Shown piece by piece: positions 26,701 through 32,954 of a stretch of 64,000 bases of DNA. Each line of letters begins with the position of its first letter. Position 1 is the first letter of the stretch. The translations under genes and the position numbers were made by a program. Below the pieces are notes generated by a model, which was not told the origin of the DNA, ran no database searches, and saw only the letters and a list, made by a program, of their open reading frames with translations. The stretch is from an uncultured Oscillospiraceae bacterium (GTDB taxonomy: Bacteria; Bacillota; Clostridia; Oscillospirales; Oscillospiraceae), in NCBI GenBank assembly GCA_900763705.1, contig CAAFLG010000064.1:1-64000 (forward strand), written 5' to 3'.

Positions 26701-27043
26701 CGCGCAGAACTGGGCGGACGACTACTACAGCGCGCACACAAAGGCAGCGAGCGGCAGCCTCTTCAAGTACACCTGGGTCAAGGCTCTCATCACCCCCGCC
26801 GAGGACACGACGAAGGCCATGCGCGAGTTGGGTGAGATCGACGGCAACACCTACTGCTTCACAGTGGAGGTGCAGTTCACGCCCGAAAGCGAGACGGCGC
26901 TCCATTACGCGATGGCGGGCAACACCGGCGATTGCACCGACCCGTCCGCGCCCAAGGGCGCGTATGCCTGCTGGCGCTGCTGCACCATTCAGCTTGGGAG
27001 CGACGGCCTCTGGCACGGGTTAGAGCTTGGCACCGGCTGGTAA
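23792..27043 (+). CDS. BlaR1-like M56 membrane metallopeptidase with large unknown sensor region
   Basis: 1083 residues. Four transmembrane helices (about 9-25, 38-55, 128-148, 322-342) frame an M56 domain with the zinc motif HELCH (His221, Glu222, His225) and a downstream acidic DEDIELACDSAA ligand region. BlaR1/MecR1 end in a penicillin-binding domain of about 250 residues; here about 740 outside residues follow instead, without SxxK/KTG motifs. The region is rich in Tyr, Thr and Asp, and looks like at least three beta-rich units. It probably senses a wall or surface signal and cleaves the BlaI-type repressor. A lipoprotein-like TAGCAVS occurs at the end of the last helix. Confidence 0.85.
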   Translation: MEQFLLNLLKTSLLGALAILLMLVSKPLWRERYRAKARCWLWLALAAFLLFPVDFSVKNAPVQAAPPQDYTLFVGTDKTTIQSTDHLFGDMAEKSGQTSTQVRDSIIARPVTDPAQKTTRYIPVTTVLFYGYLAGAAAFLLYEGVSYARFRRTVRRWSGSVTRGDYRALLDETAHALSVNAPKMLICEAVTTPAVTGLFRPTLLLPHERYELSELRYILRHELCHLKRRDMLFKLVLLAANAMHWFDPAVYLMLRQADEDIELACDSAATDDLDRAERVAYSRTLLAAVQSNVRALPATTCFGSTVERLKRRITNVLGAQKKRGLGVVALVLALTLTAGCAVSWGERAQTQKNGDPFDDKSYTVDILLYEAPPFTDGFTDGTYPTFRATTNTVGEKYVTLRDAWGSTSIYGPMEEYTLEKQSFYALFGSFKASPVDDLIKNNRSAWSGYCEEASDGQPNRVYLLKQKDGTVYVGLAGDYEEDGSELFCSVFRLNEQIDPIYVSMDDYAAACVAELKKGTMSYCTSEDGNYASQVAEDTVADVRVTRLEMGDSLEGLSPDGTALELWYFQYEMKPTNENGAELAPIGGQEVTDDGYLNEHWTHYLTVLHHTSGEQTGYQILGTTVSNDGLFYNGCGYSGEETSYLHDFYVDYAHLDLPKMFIPNLLNAATDGYGRANQCEAQLVAGEGYYYYVPITAWARSSDAEFWYSRYNTGSYFSVEYIMKDVDEALREWTRQGYEVSRSGNVYRIVTSEGMSNTVVTFFSMPNSTCYQVETHWSFDGSTAENEWGWNRDRAVEGEAAILQAMTDSFTITAKILPTQEDADSASTGFTALDAALKQLGDTSGEVTLSLSVNGTDSSIYDGSTTANRVFFSRQLSEDLVWREANDSAAPSAQNCILLMTDGGVLTFCESQPMHLWLTTPDGTLSCFKADVNEDIGSAWSLVRRWYDEAEYDALLRDVKPQPKSLSWQEAAQNWADDYYSAHTKAASGSLFKYTWVKALITPAEDTTKAMRELGEIDGNTYCFTVEVQFTPESETALHYAMAGNTGDCTDPSAPKGAYACWRCCTIQLGSDGLWHGLELGTGW

Positions 27044-27059
27044 ATGACGCGCGAGCATG

Positions 27060-27089
27060 AAAAACGGAGGGGACTTCCCCTCCGTTTTC
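27060..27089 (+). terminator. Terminator after the M56 gene
   Basis: A 12-bp stem AAAACGGAGGGG/CCCCTCCGTTTT with loop ACTT, just downstream of the stop. Confidence 0.85.
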
Positions 27090-27133
27090 TCATGCGAAAA
27101 GCAGAAAAAGTTCTGGAACATCCCAAAAAGATG

Positions 27134-27142
27134 TGGTACAAT
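27134..27142 (+). promoter_or_regulatory. Extended -10 promoter of the GntR gene
   Basis: TGG followed by TACAAT (27137-27142); the -35 region (TGGAAC, 17 bases upstream) is weak. Confidence 0.5.
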
Positions 27143-27182
27143 AGGAATATTCCAAAACATACTTTCTCGGGAGGCTCCCGTC

Positions 27183-27959
27183 ATGGAACGAAATCCGATC
27201 CTGAAGCTCCCGCTGTCGCTCGACAGCGAGATCCCCCTCTACTCCCAGCTCATGGGCATCATCAAGCGCAGCATCACCTCCGGCGCGCTCAAGGTCGGCG
27301 ACCTGCTGCCGAGCGAGGCCGAGCTTTGCCGCGCCTATGACATCAGCCGCAACACCGTGCGTCAGGCCATCGGCGCCCTTGAGGAGGAGGGCTTTGTCGT
27401 GCGCAAGCGCGGCAAGGGCACCTTCGTCTCCGACCCGAATACCCGCCGTAAGGGCGTGCAGTATTCGTTCACGACAGAGATCACCCAGCTCGGCAAGTCG
27501 CCCTCGTCCACGCTCGTGGATTTTGCGGTCGTCACGCCGAGTCCTAAGATCGTCGCGCTCATGGGCCTTGAGCCGGACGTGAAGGTCTACCGCTTCACGC
27601 GCGTGCGCAATGTGGACGGTGAGCCGCTCATCCTCGAAACGTCCTACTACCCCGAGTACATCTACCCCAGCCTGACGCGCGAGCTGCTGGAAACACACAG
27701 TTTCTACAGCCTTCTCTACCATGTGGGCGTCATTCCCTTCTCCGCGTCGGACACCTACGAGGCCGTTGTCCTCGCGCCGCGCGAGGCGCAGCTTCTCAAC
27801 TGCGCGCCCGGCTCGGCCGCTTTCTTCCACCAGCGCCGCACCACGACCGAAAACGGCCACATCTATGAATATACGACGAGCTACATGCGCGCCGACCGCG
27901 TCAAGCTGGACGTTCGCTTCCAGAAGGGCACGACGAGCTTCATGCGCACCGTCGACTGA
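27183..27959 (+). CDS. GntR-family (HutC/UTRA) transcriptional regulator
   Basis: 258 residues from the ATG at 27183. Winged helix at about 15-85 (PLYSQLMGIIKRSITSGALKVGDLLPSEAELCRAYDISRNTVRQAIGALEEEGFVVRKRGKGTFV), UTRA effector domain at about 105-250 (VYRFTRVRNVDGEPLILETSYYP, then ASDTYEAVVLAPREAQLL). The UTRA domain binds a small ligand, often a sugar phosphate or amino acid. Nothing next to it hints at the ligand; the hut-like genes start about 2.5 kb downstream. Convergent with hisS across a shared terminator. Confidence 0.92.
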   Translation: MERNPILKLPLSLDSEIPLYSQLMGIIKRSITSGALKVGDLLPSEAELCRAYDISRNTVRQAIGALEEEGFVVRKRGKGTFVSDPNTRRKGVQYSFTTEITQLGKSPSSTLVDFAVVTPSPKIVALMGLEPDVKVYRFTRVRNVDGEPLILETSYYPEYIYPSLTRELLETHSFYSLLYHVGVIPFSASDTYEAVVLAPREAQLLNCAPGSAAFFHQRRTTTENGHIYEYTTSYMRADRVKLDVRFQKGTTSFMRTVD

Positions 27960-27969
27960 AAAAGCGCAA

Positions 27970-28002
27970 AAAGAGAGCAGCTTCATCGCTGCTCTCTTTT
28001 TT
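27970..28002. terminator. Shared terminator between GntR gene and hisS
   Basis: A 12-bp stem (27970-27981 with 27988-27999) with A and T on the two flanks, able to serve both strands. Confidence 0.85.
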
Positions 28003-28013
28003 CTTTGCGGTTT

Positions 28014-29372
28014 TTACTTTTCGCAGATGACGGGCTTGCGGCGGTCGGCTTCGACAAAGTCCTTCGCCTTCTGAACCGCTTCCGCGCGCGGCAGTTTTAC
28101 CTGCTCGCCCGTGCGCATATCCTTACAGGAGACGACGCCCGCGGCGATCTCATCCTCGCCGAGGAAGTAGACGTAGGGCACCTTGAGCTTGTCGGCATAG
28201 TTCATCTTGGCCTTGAACTTCTTCTTTTCCGTGTAGATCTGCGTGCTGACGCCCGCGGCGCGAAGATCCGTCGCCAGCGAGATGGCCTCGCTCAGATCCT
28301 CGGTCATCGGCAGGATGAGCACATCCGCCGGCGCGGTGCAGACCTCGCCGTTGAGAAGTCCCTGCTCGCCGAGGACGTAGAACAGGCGCGTCACGCCGAT
28401 CGAAATGCCGACGCCGGGAAGCTTGCGGTCGGTGTAGTACTCGGCGAGGTTATCGTAGCGGCCGCCGGAGCAGACCGAGCCGATCTCGGGGTGGTCGAGC
28501 AGCGTCGTTTCATAGACGGTGCCGGTGTAGTAGTCGAGGCCGCGCGCGATGGTCAGGTCGACCGCAAAGTTCTCCTGCGGCACGCCGAAGGAGCCGAGGT
28601 ACTTTGCAACGGTCGAGAGCTCGTCGAGGCCCTGATCGAAGACCTCATTGCGGCCGCGGTACTGCTCGAGCGCAGCGAGCACCTCTTCGTTCGTGCCCTT
28701 GATGCCGATGAAGGCGAGGATCTCGTCCGCATTTTCGCCCTCGATGGCGTAATCGTCCACAATGATGGCGCGCACAAGCTCCGCGCCGATCTTCTCGATC
28801 TTATCGACCGTGCGCATGATGTCGCCCGCCTTGTCGCTAAGGCCCAGCATCGCGTAGAAGCCGTTTAGGACGCGGCGGTTGTTGATGCGGATCTGGAAGC
28901 GCTTGAGGCCCAGACGGGAGAAGACGGTATAGATGATGGCGGGGATCTCGGCGTCGTTCGTGATGTCGAGTTCGCCATCGCCGATGATGTCGATATCCGC
29001 CTGATAGAACTCGCGGAAGCGGCCGCGCTGCGCGCGCTCGCCGCGGTAGACCTTGCCGATCTGGAAGCGGCGGAACGGGAAGGCGAGGTCGGCATAATGC
29101 AGGGCAACGTACTTCGCCAGCGGGACCGTCAGGTCGAAGCGCAGCGAAAGGTCGCTGTCGCCCTTGGAGAAGCGGTAGATCTGCTTTTCGGTCTCGCCGC
29201 CGCCCTTGGCGAGCAGCACGTCGCTCGCTTCGATGATGGGCGTGTCGAGCGGGGTGAAGCCGTACACGCCGTAAGACGTGCGCAGGACCTCCATCAGGCG
29301 CTCCATCTGCGTCTGCGCGGCGGGGAGCAGCTCCATAAAGCCGGATAAGGTGTGAGCTTTGATCGTTGCCAT
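28014..29372 (-). CDS. hisS: Histidyl-tRNA synthetase
   Basis: 452 residues. Class II motifs are visible: motif 1 near TPLDTPIIEASDVLL, motif 2 FRRFQIGKVYRGERAQRGRFREFYQADIDIIG, HisA motif GLDYYTGTVYET, and motif 3 GISIGVTRLF; a C-terminal anticodon domain follows. It charges tRNA-His. It has its own minus-strand promoter and an 80-base leader in which I find no T-box. A second hisS-like or hisZ gene is not in the window. Confidence 0.97.
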   Translation of the reverse strand: MATIKAHTLSGFMELLPAAQTQMERLMEVLRTSYGVYGFTPLDTPIIEASDVLLAKGGGETEKQIYRFSKGDSDLSLRFDLTVPLAKYVALHYADLAFPFRRFQIGKVYRGERAQRGRFREFYQADIDIIGDGELDITNDAEIPAIIYTVFSRLGLKRFQIRINNRRVLNGFYAMLGLSDKAGDIMRTVDKIEKIGAELVRAIIVDDYAIEGENADEILAFIGIKGTNEEVLAALEQYRGRNEVFDQGLDELSTVAKYLGSFGVPQENFAVDLTIARGLDYYTGTVYETTLLDHPEIGSVCSGGRYDNLAEYYTDRKLPGVGISIGVTRLFYVLGEQGLLNGEVCTAPADVLILPMTEDLSEAISLATDLRAAGVSTQIYTEKKKFKAKMNYADKLKVPYVYFLGEDEIAAGVVSCKDMRTGEQVKLPRAEAVQKAKDFVEADRRKPVICEK

Positions 29373-29458
29373 GGTCGTTGTGTCCTTTCCAATCCAATGT
29401 AATGGGACAGCGTACTGTACCGTGGTGGCACAGCAGCGTATCGGTGTAAGCGGGATAC

Positions 29459-29487
29459 ATTATAATGCACGGCGCGCCAATCGTCAA
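29459..29487 (-). promoter_or_regulatory. Sigma-A promoter of hisS
   Basis: On the minus strand TTGACG (29487-29482), 17 bases, perfect TATAAT (29464-29459). Confidence 0.8.
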
Positions 29488-29649
29488 GCGCTGCGCGCAA
29501 GGCTTTTTTATCCCCTCGGGATAGGCATCAGTATACCACCCTTTTGAAAAAAAGCCAGTGCTTTCGCGCCTTTGCCGCAGAAAAAAATGATAAAGCCGGA
29601 TCGCACGGAATAAAATAAGCATGATTCGGTGCAAAATCAAGAATTGAAC

Positions 29650-29678
29650 TTGACGGAACTGCCGCTTTTTGTTACCAT
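29650..29678 (+). promoter_or_regulatory. Sigma-A promoter of yerC
   Basis: TTGACG (29650-29655), 17 bases, TACCAT (29673-29678). Confidence 0.55.
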
Positions 29679-29689
29679 ATGAAATATCA

Positions 29690-29768
29690 ATGGGCATACT
29701 CTGCGCAGGCAGACTGCCCGCAAACGGCTTCCGGGCAGCCGTCATTCGGCGTCCGCTGCGGTATGCAC
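29690..29768 (+). other. Structured 5' leader of yerC
   Basis: GCATAC near 29693 can pair with GTATGC near 29760, CGCAG with CTGCG inside it, and GGCAG-ACT-GCC and GCCCG...CGGGC can form within. This gives a closed multi-stem fold between promoter and ribosome site. No known riboswitch class was recognised. Confidence 0.35.
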
Positions 29769-29817
29769 CGTGCAGACAGTGGCCAATCCTTTCAGCATCG
29801 TTGAGGAGGAACGTTGG

Positions 29818-30117
29818 ATGTACCAGAGCAAAATGAAAAGTGAGGAGACCGATCATCTGTTCAAGGCGATCCTGTCCCTGAGGACCGAGGAAGAGTGCTA
29901 TCGTTTCTTTGATGATCTTTGCACCTTCAGCGAGATCGAAGCCATGTCTCAGCGCTTCGAGGTGGCGTCGCTGCTTGACGCCGGCCAGACCTTTACCCAG
30001 ATCTCGCAGAAGATCGGCGTCTCGTCCACGACCATCACGCGCGTGAACAAATGCCTGTGCTACGGGGCGGACGGATACAAGCTGCTGTTCGATCGTGCCA
30101 AGGAAGAAGAGAACTGA
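29818..30117 (+). CDS. yerC: YerC/TrpR-related DNA-binding protein
   Basis: 99 residues from the ATG at 29818 (GAGGAGG upstream). It matches the YerC/YecD TrpR-like family: LFKAILSLRTEEECYRFFDDLCTFSEIEAMSQRFEVASLLDAGQTFTQISQKIGVSSTTITRVNKCLCYG, with the helix-turn-helix in the last third. The Bacillus protein is a small regulator of poorly defined role. It has its own promoter and terminator. Confidence 0.88.
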   Translation: MYQSKMKSEETDHLFKAILSLRTEEECYRFFDDLCTFSEIEAMSQRFEVASLLDAGQTFTQISQKIGVSSTTITRVNKCLCYGADGYKLLFDRAKEEEN

Positions 30118-30135
30118 ATTTCCGTCACATCTGTC

Positions 30136-30163
30136 AGAGCGGGTGCGCTGCGCCCGCTCTTTT
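30136..30163 (+). terminator. Terminator after yerC
   Basis: AGAGCGGG (30136-30143) pairs with CCCGCTCT (30153-30160), followed by TTTTA. Confidence 0.8.
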
Positions 30164-30273
30164 ACCCCTTTGTTGCTTTATTACGGTAACGAATCAGTAA
30201 AGCGGTGCAACAGTACACCACCACGCTATAGTTAGATTGCCTAAAAATATTTTTAACATTTTCCCTTTTTTTA

Positions 30274-30302
30274 TTGCTTTTGCCGAAAGCATATGTTACA
30301 AT
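30274..30302 (+). promoter_or_regulatory. Sigma-A promoter of the NhaC-type transporter
   Basis: TTGCTT (30274-30279), 17 bases, TACAAT (30297-30302). The predicted leader is about 205 bases. Confidence 0.65.
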
Positions 30303-30309
30303 TAGTTCA

Positions 30310-30505
30310 CAAATGGATGACGGATGGGTACGCAGCGTGCAGGAAGCCGTTGCCCGACGGTGCTGCCGGCCTGTTCTTCGTCCGTTTTTCCGCGGAACCC
30401 CTCCGCGGAGACGCACATTTCCCCTGTGCGGTGAAAAGCAGCCTCGTCCGGGGAGGAGCGGTTCTCCGCTTGCGTGGCGAGCAAGTATTTTTATGAAGAG
30501 AGAGG
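30310..30505 (+). other. Long structured 5' leader of the NhaC-type transporter
   Basis: Nearly 200 bases without a gene between promoter and start. Hairpins include CCGCGG-AACCCCT-CCGCGG near 30395, GCACA...TGTGC near 30412-30430 and a GAGCGGTTCTCCGCTT section near 30460. Length and pairing suggest a cis-acting RNA, but I cannot match a known class. Confidence 0.35.
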
Positions 30506-30515
30506 TATTCATCAA

Positions 30516-32057
30516 ATGGCAAACGAAAAGAAAACCGTTCGGGAGCCGAGCTTTCTTTTAGCTCTGATCCCCATTGTGGCCATGGTCGGCTTCATGCTCT
30601 ATGGCTTCCTCGGTCACTCCGCATCCGAGTACCATGACGCGCACATGCCCCTGACCATGTCCATCATCGTCGCCTGCGCTGTCGGCGCCATCTGCGGCCA
30701 TTCCTTCAAGGATATGCTCGCCGGTATGGTCGATCGTCTGTCCGCCACGATGGAAGCGATCCTGATCCTCTGCACCGTCGGCTTCCTCGTCGCCAGCTTC
30801 ATGGCCTCCGGCGCGATCCCCTCCATGATCGTCTACGGCCTTGACCTGCTGACCCCGAAGGTATTCCTGCCCGTCGGCTGCATCCTCTGCGCGATCGTCG
30901 GCCTCGCCTGCGGCTCCTCCTGGACCGCCACGGCCACCATCGGTCTTGTTTTCCTCGGCATCGGCGCGGGCCTCGGCATCCCCGCCCCCATCACCGCCGG
31001 TATGATCATCTCCGGTGCGTATGTCGGCGATAAGTTCTCCCCCCTGTCCGATACCACCAACCTCGCCGCTGCTGTTGCTGAGACCGGTCTTTTCGACCAC
31101 GTCACCGCGATGGTCTCCACCACCGGCCCGACCCTGCTCATCGCCCTCATCCTCTACACGATCCTCGGCCTGAACGTTGATACCAGCGCCTACGATCCGA
31201 CCGTTGCTCAGGGCATCCAGGAAGCCTTCCGCAGCGTGTTCACCATCTCCCCGCTGCTGCTCATCCCCATCATCGTCGTTATCGTGGTCTGCGTCCTGCG
31301 CGTGCCCGGTCTCGTCGGTATCGCCATCTCTGTCACCGTCGCCGTTCTCTTCGCTGTCATCTTCCAGGGCGGCTATCACGACATCGGCGATGTCTTCACC
31401 CTGCTGCACTATGGTCTTGACATCGAGACCGGCAACGAAGTCGCTGACTCCATCCTCGGCAAGGCCGGCGGTATGGACGGCACCATGTGGACTATCAACC
31501 TCATCATCCTCGCTGTTGCTTACGGCGGCGCGCTCGAGCGCTGCGGCTGCGTTGAGAAGATCTTCGGCGGCCTCAAGCACAAGATCCACTCCGTTGGCAG
31601 CCTGATCCTCGCCACCATGGTCACCTCCATCTTCTGCGATGCCACCATGTGCGACCAGTTCCTCGGCATTGGCGTTCCCGCCCCCATCTATGCCGACAAG
31701 TATGATGAGCTCGGCCTCGGCCGCAACATGCTCTCCCGTACGCTCGAAGACGCCGGTACCCTCTGGGCCGTTATGTTCCCCTGGACCGGCTGCGGCGCTT
31801 ACCAGCAGGGCGTGCTCGGCATGAGCCCGTTCACCTTCTTCCCCTATGCGTTCGTCAACCTGCTCAACCCCATCTTCGCGTATGTGACTGCCGCCTTCGG
31901 CCGCAACATCTTCTGGGCTGACGGTTCCTACACCAACATCTTCGGCAAGACCAAGGCCGGCAAGCCCGCCGGTGCTCCCGAGGAGTCCCACGCCAAGGCT
32001 GTTGCCAACCTCGAAGCCCTTCGCGCTGCGGGCAAGGCTCCCAAGATCAGCGCGTAA
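30516..32057 (+). CDS. nhaC: NhaC-family Na+/H+ antiporter or amino/organic-acid antiporter
   Basis: 513 residues, about 11-12 transmembrane helices. The NhaC pattern is clear: GSSWTATATIGLVFLGIGAGLGIPAPITAGMIISGAYVGDKFSPLSDTTNLAAAVAETGLFDH, then SIFCDATMCDQFLGIGVPAPIY, and a long Ala/Lys-rich C-terminal tail. Members exchange sodium for protons or carry substrates such as malate/lactate. Its position before a histidine catabolic set makes a substrate-linked role plausible (inference). Codons are of the highly expressed type. AGAGAGAGG precedes the ATG; the open frame upstream to 30474 is leader. Confidence 0.88.
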   Translation: MANEKKTVREPSFLLALIPIVAMVGFMLYGFLGHSASEYHDAHMPLTMSIIVACAVGAICGHSFKDMLAGMVDRLSATMEAILILCTVGFLVASFMASGAIPSMIVYGLDLLTPKVFLPVGCILCAIVGLACGSSWTATATIGLVFLGIGAGLGIPAPITAGMIISGAYVGDKFSPLSDTTNLAAAVAETGLFDHVTAMVSTTGPTLLIALILYTILGLNVDTSAYDPTVAQGIQEAFRSVFTISPLLLIPIIVVIVVCVLRVPGLVGIAISVTVAVLFAVIFQGGYHDIGDVFTLLHYGLDIETGNEVADSILGKAGGMDGTMWTINLIILAVAYGGALERCGCVEKIFGGLKHKIHSVGSLILATMVTSIFCDATMCDQFLGIGVPAPIYADKYDELGLGRNMLSRTLEDAGTLWAVMFPWTGCGAYQQGVLGMSPFTFFPYAFVNLLNPIFAYVTAAFGRNIFWADGSYTNIFGKTKAGKPAGAPEESHAKAVANLEALRAAGKAPKISA

Positions 32058-32095
32058 GCCGCTCCCCCGCTTTTACTTAGAAAGGAATCACCGCT

Positions 32096-32599
32096 GTGAA
32101 ACAATCGCTTCCCTGGGAATCTGTCCCGCCCCCGGTCTTCCCCGCCCAGCTCACGCTCAAGCCGCGTAAGAAATGGGTGCAGGTCGGCGGATGGGTTCTG
32201 GTCGTTCTCCTGCTGCTGTACGGCGTTTCGCTGCGCGGCCGCAACCCGATGCTCTCCATCATCTCGCTCGTATTCTCCGTGATGTACCTCGTGACGATGA
32301 TGACCAAAAAGGATGCCGCTCTCACGAGCCGCGGACTTGAGATCTTCTATAACATGCAGTTCACCACGAACTACGAGTGCTATCCTTGGGAGGACATCAG
32401 CGTCATCGTGTGCGAAGACCGCAACCACGCAGAGCTCGTGCGCCTGCACATCGGCTACGGAAACGCGGAAAAAGCCTTCTTCTTCCCGCGCGAGGATCTC
32501 GACGAGATCTACGCCCTTGCGAAAAAGAAGAATCCCGCCGTCCGGATCATGGACTACGACAAACCCGAGGCAAAGTCCGGCAAGAAGCACAAAAAGTGA
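32096..32599 (+). CDS. Small membrane protein with PH-like (YcxB/bPH-type) C-terminal domain, function unknown
   Basis: 167 residues from a GTG start with AAAGGA 10 bases before it. Two transmembrane helices (about 28-42 and 48-68) are followed by a soluble region (TSRGLEIFYNMQFTTNYECYPWEDISVIVCEDRNHAELVRLHI) that reads like a bacterial PH or YcxB-type beta domain, and a Lys-rich end. It lies 38 bases after the transporter gene and before a terminator, so the two form one unit; it may assist the transporter. Confidence 0.65.
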   Translation: MKQSLPWESVPPPVFPAQLTLKPRKKWVQVGGWVLVVLLLLYGVSLRGRNPMLSIISLVFSVMYLVTMMTKKDAALTSRGLEIFYNMQFTTNYECYPWEDISVIVCEDRNHAELVRLHIGYGNAEKAFFFPREDLDEIYALAKKKNPAVRIMDYDKPEAKSGKKHKK

Positions 32600-32628
32600 A
32601 TAGCTGTGAACTTTCACCAAAAAACGAG

Positions 32629-32658
32629 AGGCGCTCCGCTTTTGCGGAGCGCCTTTTC
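32629..32658 (+). terminator. Terminator after the transporter unit
   Basis: An 11-bp stem AGGCGCTCCGC (32629-32639) with GCGGAGCGCCT (32644-32654), then TTT. Confidence 0.85.
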
Positions 32659-32756
32659 TATGCATCTTGTCCAATTTTAGCACTATACCCTGCTAACACG
32701 ACACCGCGATATGGCGATAGCGCACAAGAAGGAAATAAAATTTAAGCAAAAAACTA

Positions 32757-32784
32757 TTGATTTTGCACAAAAACATGATATACT
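32757..32784 (+). promoter_or_regulatory. Sigma-A promoter of hutH
   Basis: TTGATT (32757-32762), 16 bases, TATACT (32779-32784). Confidence 0.65.
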
Positions 32785-32790
32785 GTTTCC

Positions 32791-32940
32791 CAGAACGATT
32801 CCGCAGGGGCTTCTCCTGCGGGCGGAACGCTGTCCGCACCGGGCAAATGCGGGCAGAAAAAGGGGTACGTTCCGAAAAGTTTCTTGCAACACGGCGGCAC
32901 AAAGTGCACGCCGTCCGGATAACCGAAATATTGAGAAAAG
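32791..32940 (+). other. Structured 5' leader of hutH
   Basis: About 160 bases precede the start. CCGCAGG...CCTGCGG near 32801-32820 and ACGGCGGCAC-AAA-GTGCACGCCGT near 32892-32916 form strong hairpins. No known riboswitch recognised; it may control hutH. Confidence 0.35.
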
Positions 32941-32954
32941 AGAGGATAACCACC

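Noticed and set aside
29373..29458. Possible T-box leader of hisS
   Set aside because: The leader is only about 80 bases and has no clear AGGGTGGNACCGCG sequence; GTGCCACCACGGTAC is only a loose resemblance.
30558..31991. A 477-codon minus-strand open frame opposite the NhaC-type gene
   Set aside because: Extreme D/E/G/A composition from reading the reverse of a membrane protein gene; not credible as a protein.
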